41,505 nt of DNA from JAVBNJ01 sp031551625 (GTDB lineage: Bacteria > Bacteroidota > Bacteroidia > Bacteroidales > UBA932). This document shows, piece by piece, positions 40,507 to 41,505 of this stretch. The stretch's first letter is position 1, and each line of letters begins with the position of its first letter. The notes under the pieces were generated by a model. The model was not told where the DNA came from, did not search any database, and saw nothing but the letters and a program-made list of their open reading frames with translations. Both the position numbers and the translations under genes were made by a program. The DNA lies in the NCBI GenBank assembly GCA_031551625.1, contig JAVBNJ010000020.1, positions 1-41,505 on the forward strand, written 5' to 3'.

Positions 40507-41505
40507 TTAATCACGTATACAACGATGATAGGAATTAATAGCATCGCAATACAAGCTAAGATAACCACTATACCTACTGTAGCCAGCACAAGTACAAAAA
40601 CCTGCGGGGCAACCTATTTGCAGCAAAATATGTGCAGCAGATGACGTACATTCTCCTGATTGCGGCCAATGACAACCCATAGCATCGTTTACTGGATTAG
40701 TCCAACCTGTTTGCTGGCTTCCCCAATAATAGTCATTATTGGCTAAATTCAAGGCCGTACGGTTTGTATACATACAATTCAATTCGTCATTGGTCGGCAA
40801 GCGCCATCCACGTGGGCATTTGTAGGCTGTCCAATATCCCAATCGCTCTGCCGCTTTCGTTTTTATTTCATAGCTCGAAGCGCTACAAACTAGCACCATG
40901 GCTGTGTCTGCAACTAAATCCCGACAATATTGATTAAGTAGCGTTAATCCCGGCTTACAGGATGTAGCAATGCTTGTAAACACATCTCGCTCAATCCAGC
41001 CGGGACACCTTGTAGCATCAGTAATCGTATTGACTGTACCGCCTGAATAAATTTTGCTGTTGAATGGAGTGGCAGAACCATTGATATAAAAAGGCCTAGT
41101 ACCCCGAAATGTATAAGTTCCGTTATCATAGGATACGGCATTCGGCGGATAATCTGTTGCAAAAGCGCACCAGTTAAACCGCCCGGAAGCATTGTCCAAC
41201 TTTACGGTTACTGTAGCCGATTGTCCGTTGGTGCCGGTTACCCAAAAGCCGGTAGCGTTACCGGCAGCGTAGGTACCATTGGTAACCAACGGCGTTCCGC
41301 TAATAGTAGCACGCTGCCAGGCACCTTTGTTACCGGCGGCGTCCACCGGTTGAAAATCGACAAAGCACCAAGCTTTATTCAAATGAGTGGTACCATTGCA
41401 GCCTATCCAGGTCAGTTTGAATGTAACCTGCTGTGTTTTGTAGTTAGCTTTCACTTGTGTGGTCGTTACACAATTGGCTGCATGGCCGGGAATGCTATAC
41501 AGCAT
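40507..41505 (-). CDS. FISUMP domain surface protein, paralogue 3 (5' end cut by window)
   Basis: 332 residues are visible; the first Met lies at the window edge within what looks like the end of a signal peptide (MLYSIPGHAANCV), so the true start is probably outside. The N-terminal module (about 12-165) matches paralogues 1 and 2: LNKAWCFVDF, WQRATI, GFWVTG, FNWCAFATDYPP, YTFRGTRPF, ITDATRCPG. In this copy the Cys of the SDCPP motif is Tyr. The C-terminal part has CPRGWRLPTNDELNCM and ends YHRCIRD. It is rich in cysteine. No sorting domain. A structured RNA and leader repeat are predicted just beyond 41505. Confidence 0.8.
   Translation of the reverse strand: MLYSIPGHAANCVTTTQVKANYKTQQVTFKLTWIGCNGTTHLNKAWCFVDFQPVDAAGNKGAWQRATISGTPLVTNGTYAAGNATGFWVTGTNGQSATVTVKLDNASGRFNWCAFATDYPPNAVSYDNGTYTFRGTRPFYINGSATPFNSKIYSGGTVNTITDATRCPGWIERDVFTSIATSCKPGLTLLNQYCRDLVADTAMVLVCSASSYEIKTKAAERLGYWTAYKCPRGWRLPTNDELNCMYTNRTALNLANNDYYWGSQQTGWTNPVNDAMGCHWPQSGECTSSAAHILLQIGCPAGFCTCAGYSRYSGYLSLYCDAINSYHRCIRD

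Overview
The window is chromosomal DNA from a member of the Bacteroidota, most likely an anaerobe of the order Bacteroidales. The evidence is the type IX secretion proteins SprA and PorV, a protein with a T9SS C-terminal sorting domain, promoters of the TTTG...TAnnTTTG type and no Shine-Dalgarno tracts. A HydE maturase for [FeFe]-hydrogenase, a Bacteroides-like tryptophanase and a LpxD/DUF4350/DUF58 gene complement also fit.

Layout from left to right. Positions 1-460 hold an intergenic module on the minus strand (a structured RNA and a leader repeat) that appears to serve a gene starting at the window edge. A GNAT-like gene (460-1581, minus) diverges from a tight run hutH - asnS - sorting-domain protein - porV - rpiB (1689-6822), in which asnS carries an in-frame TAA. 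Next is a structured RNA, the leader repeat and a FISUMP surface protein (6857-8493), then truB, queA and dprA. A minus-strand block follows: HD phosphohydrolase, four-helix-bundle (S23-type) protein, lpxD, hydE. A TonB-like gene, a Fic island and rpsL-rpsG-fusA-rpsJ come next (15575-21489). The minus-strand membrane cluster SpoIIM / membrane protein / DUF4129 / DUF4350 / MoxR / DUF58 (27950-21771) is divergent from an RDD protein. Then come tnaA, a second RNA + leader repeat + FISUMP cassette (30478-32111), gcvH, the giant sprA, ruvA and a third FISUMP gene cut by the right edge.

The most notable observation is a dispersed cassette: a ~175-nt RNA with its own promoter, three stacked helices, two conserved internal loops and a loop-to-tail pseudoknot abutting a T-tract, followed by an inverted-repeat leader element and then a FISUMP-family gene with a shared N-terminal module. 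Three RNA copies (near 190-374 minus, 6897-7072 plus, 30516-30685 plus) differ in helix sequence but keep the pairing, which is direct covariation within one window. I propose it as an undescribed regulatory RNA or transcription attenuator tied to a FISUMP paralogue family; this is inference, and a known Rfam family cannot be excluded here.

Other points: the str operon stops after rpsJ at a strong terminator instead of running into the S10 operon; the Fic gene lies between two copies of the rpsL promoter region; a short leader ORF precedes tnaA and resembles E. coli TnaC around its key residues.
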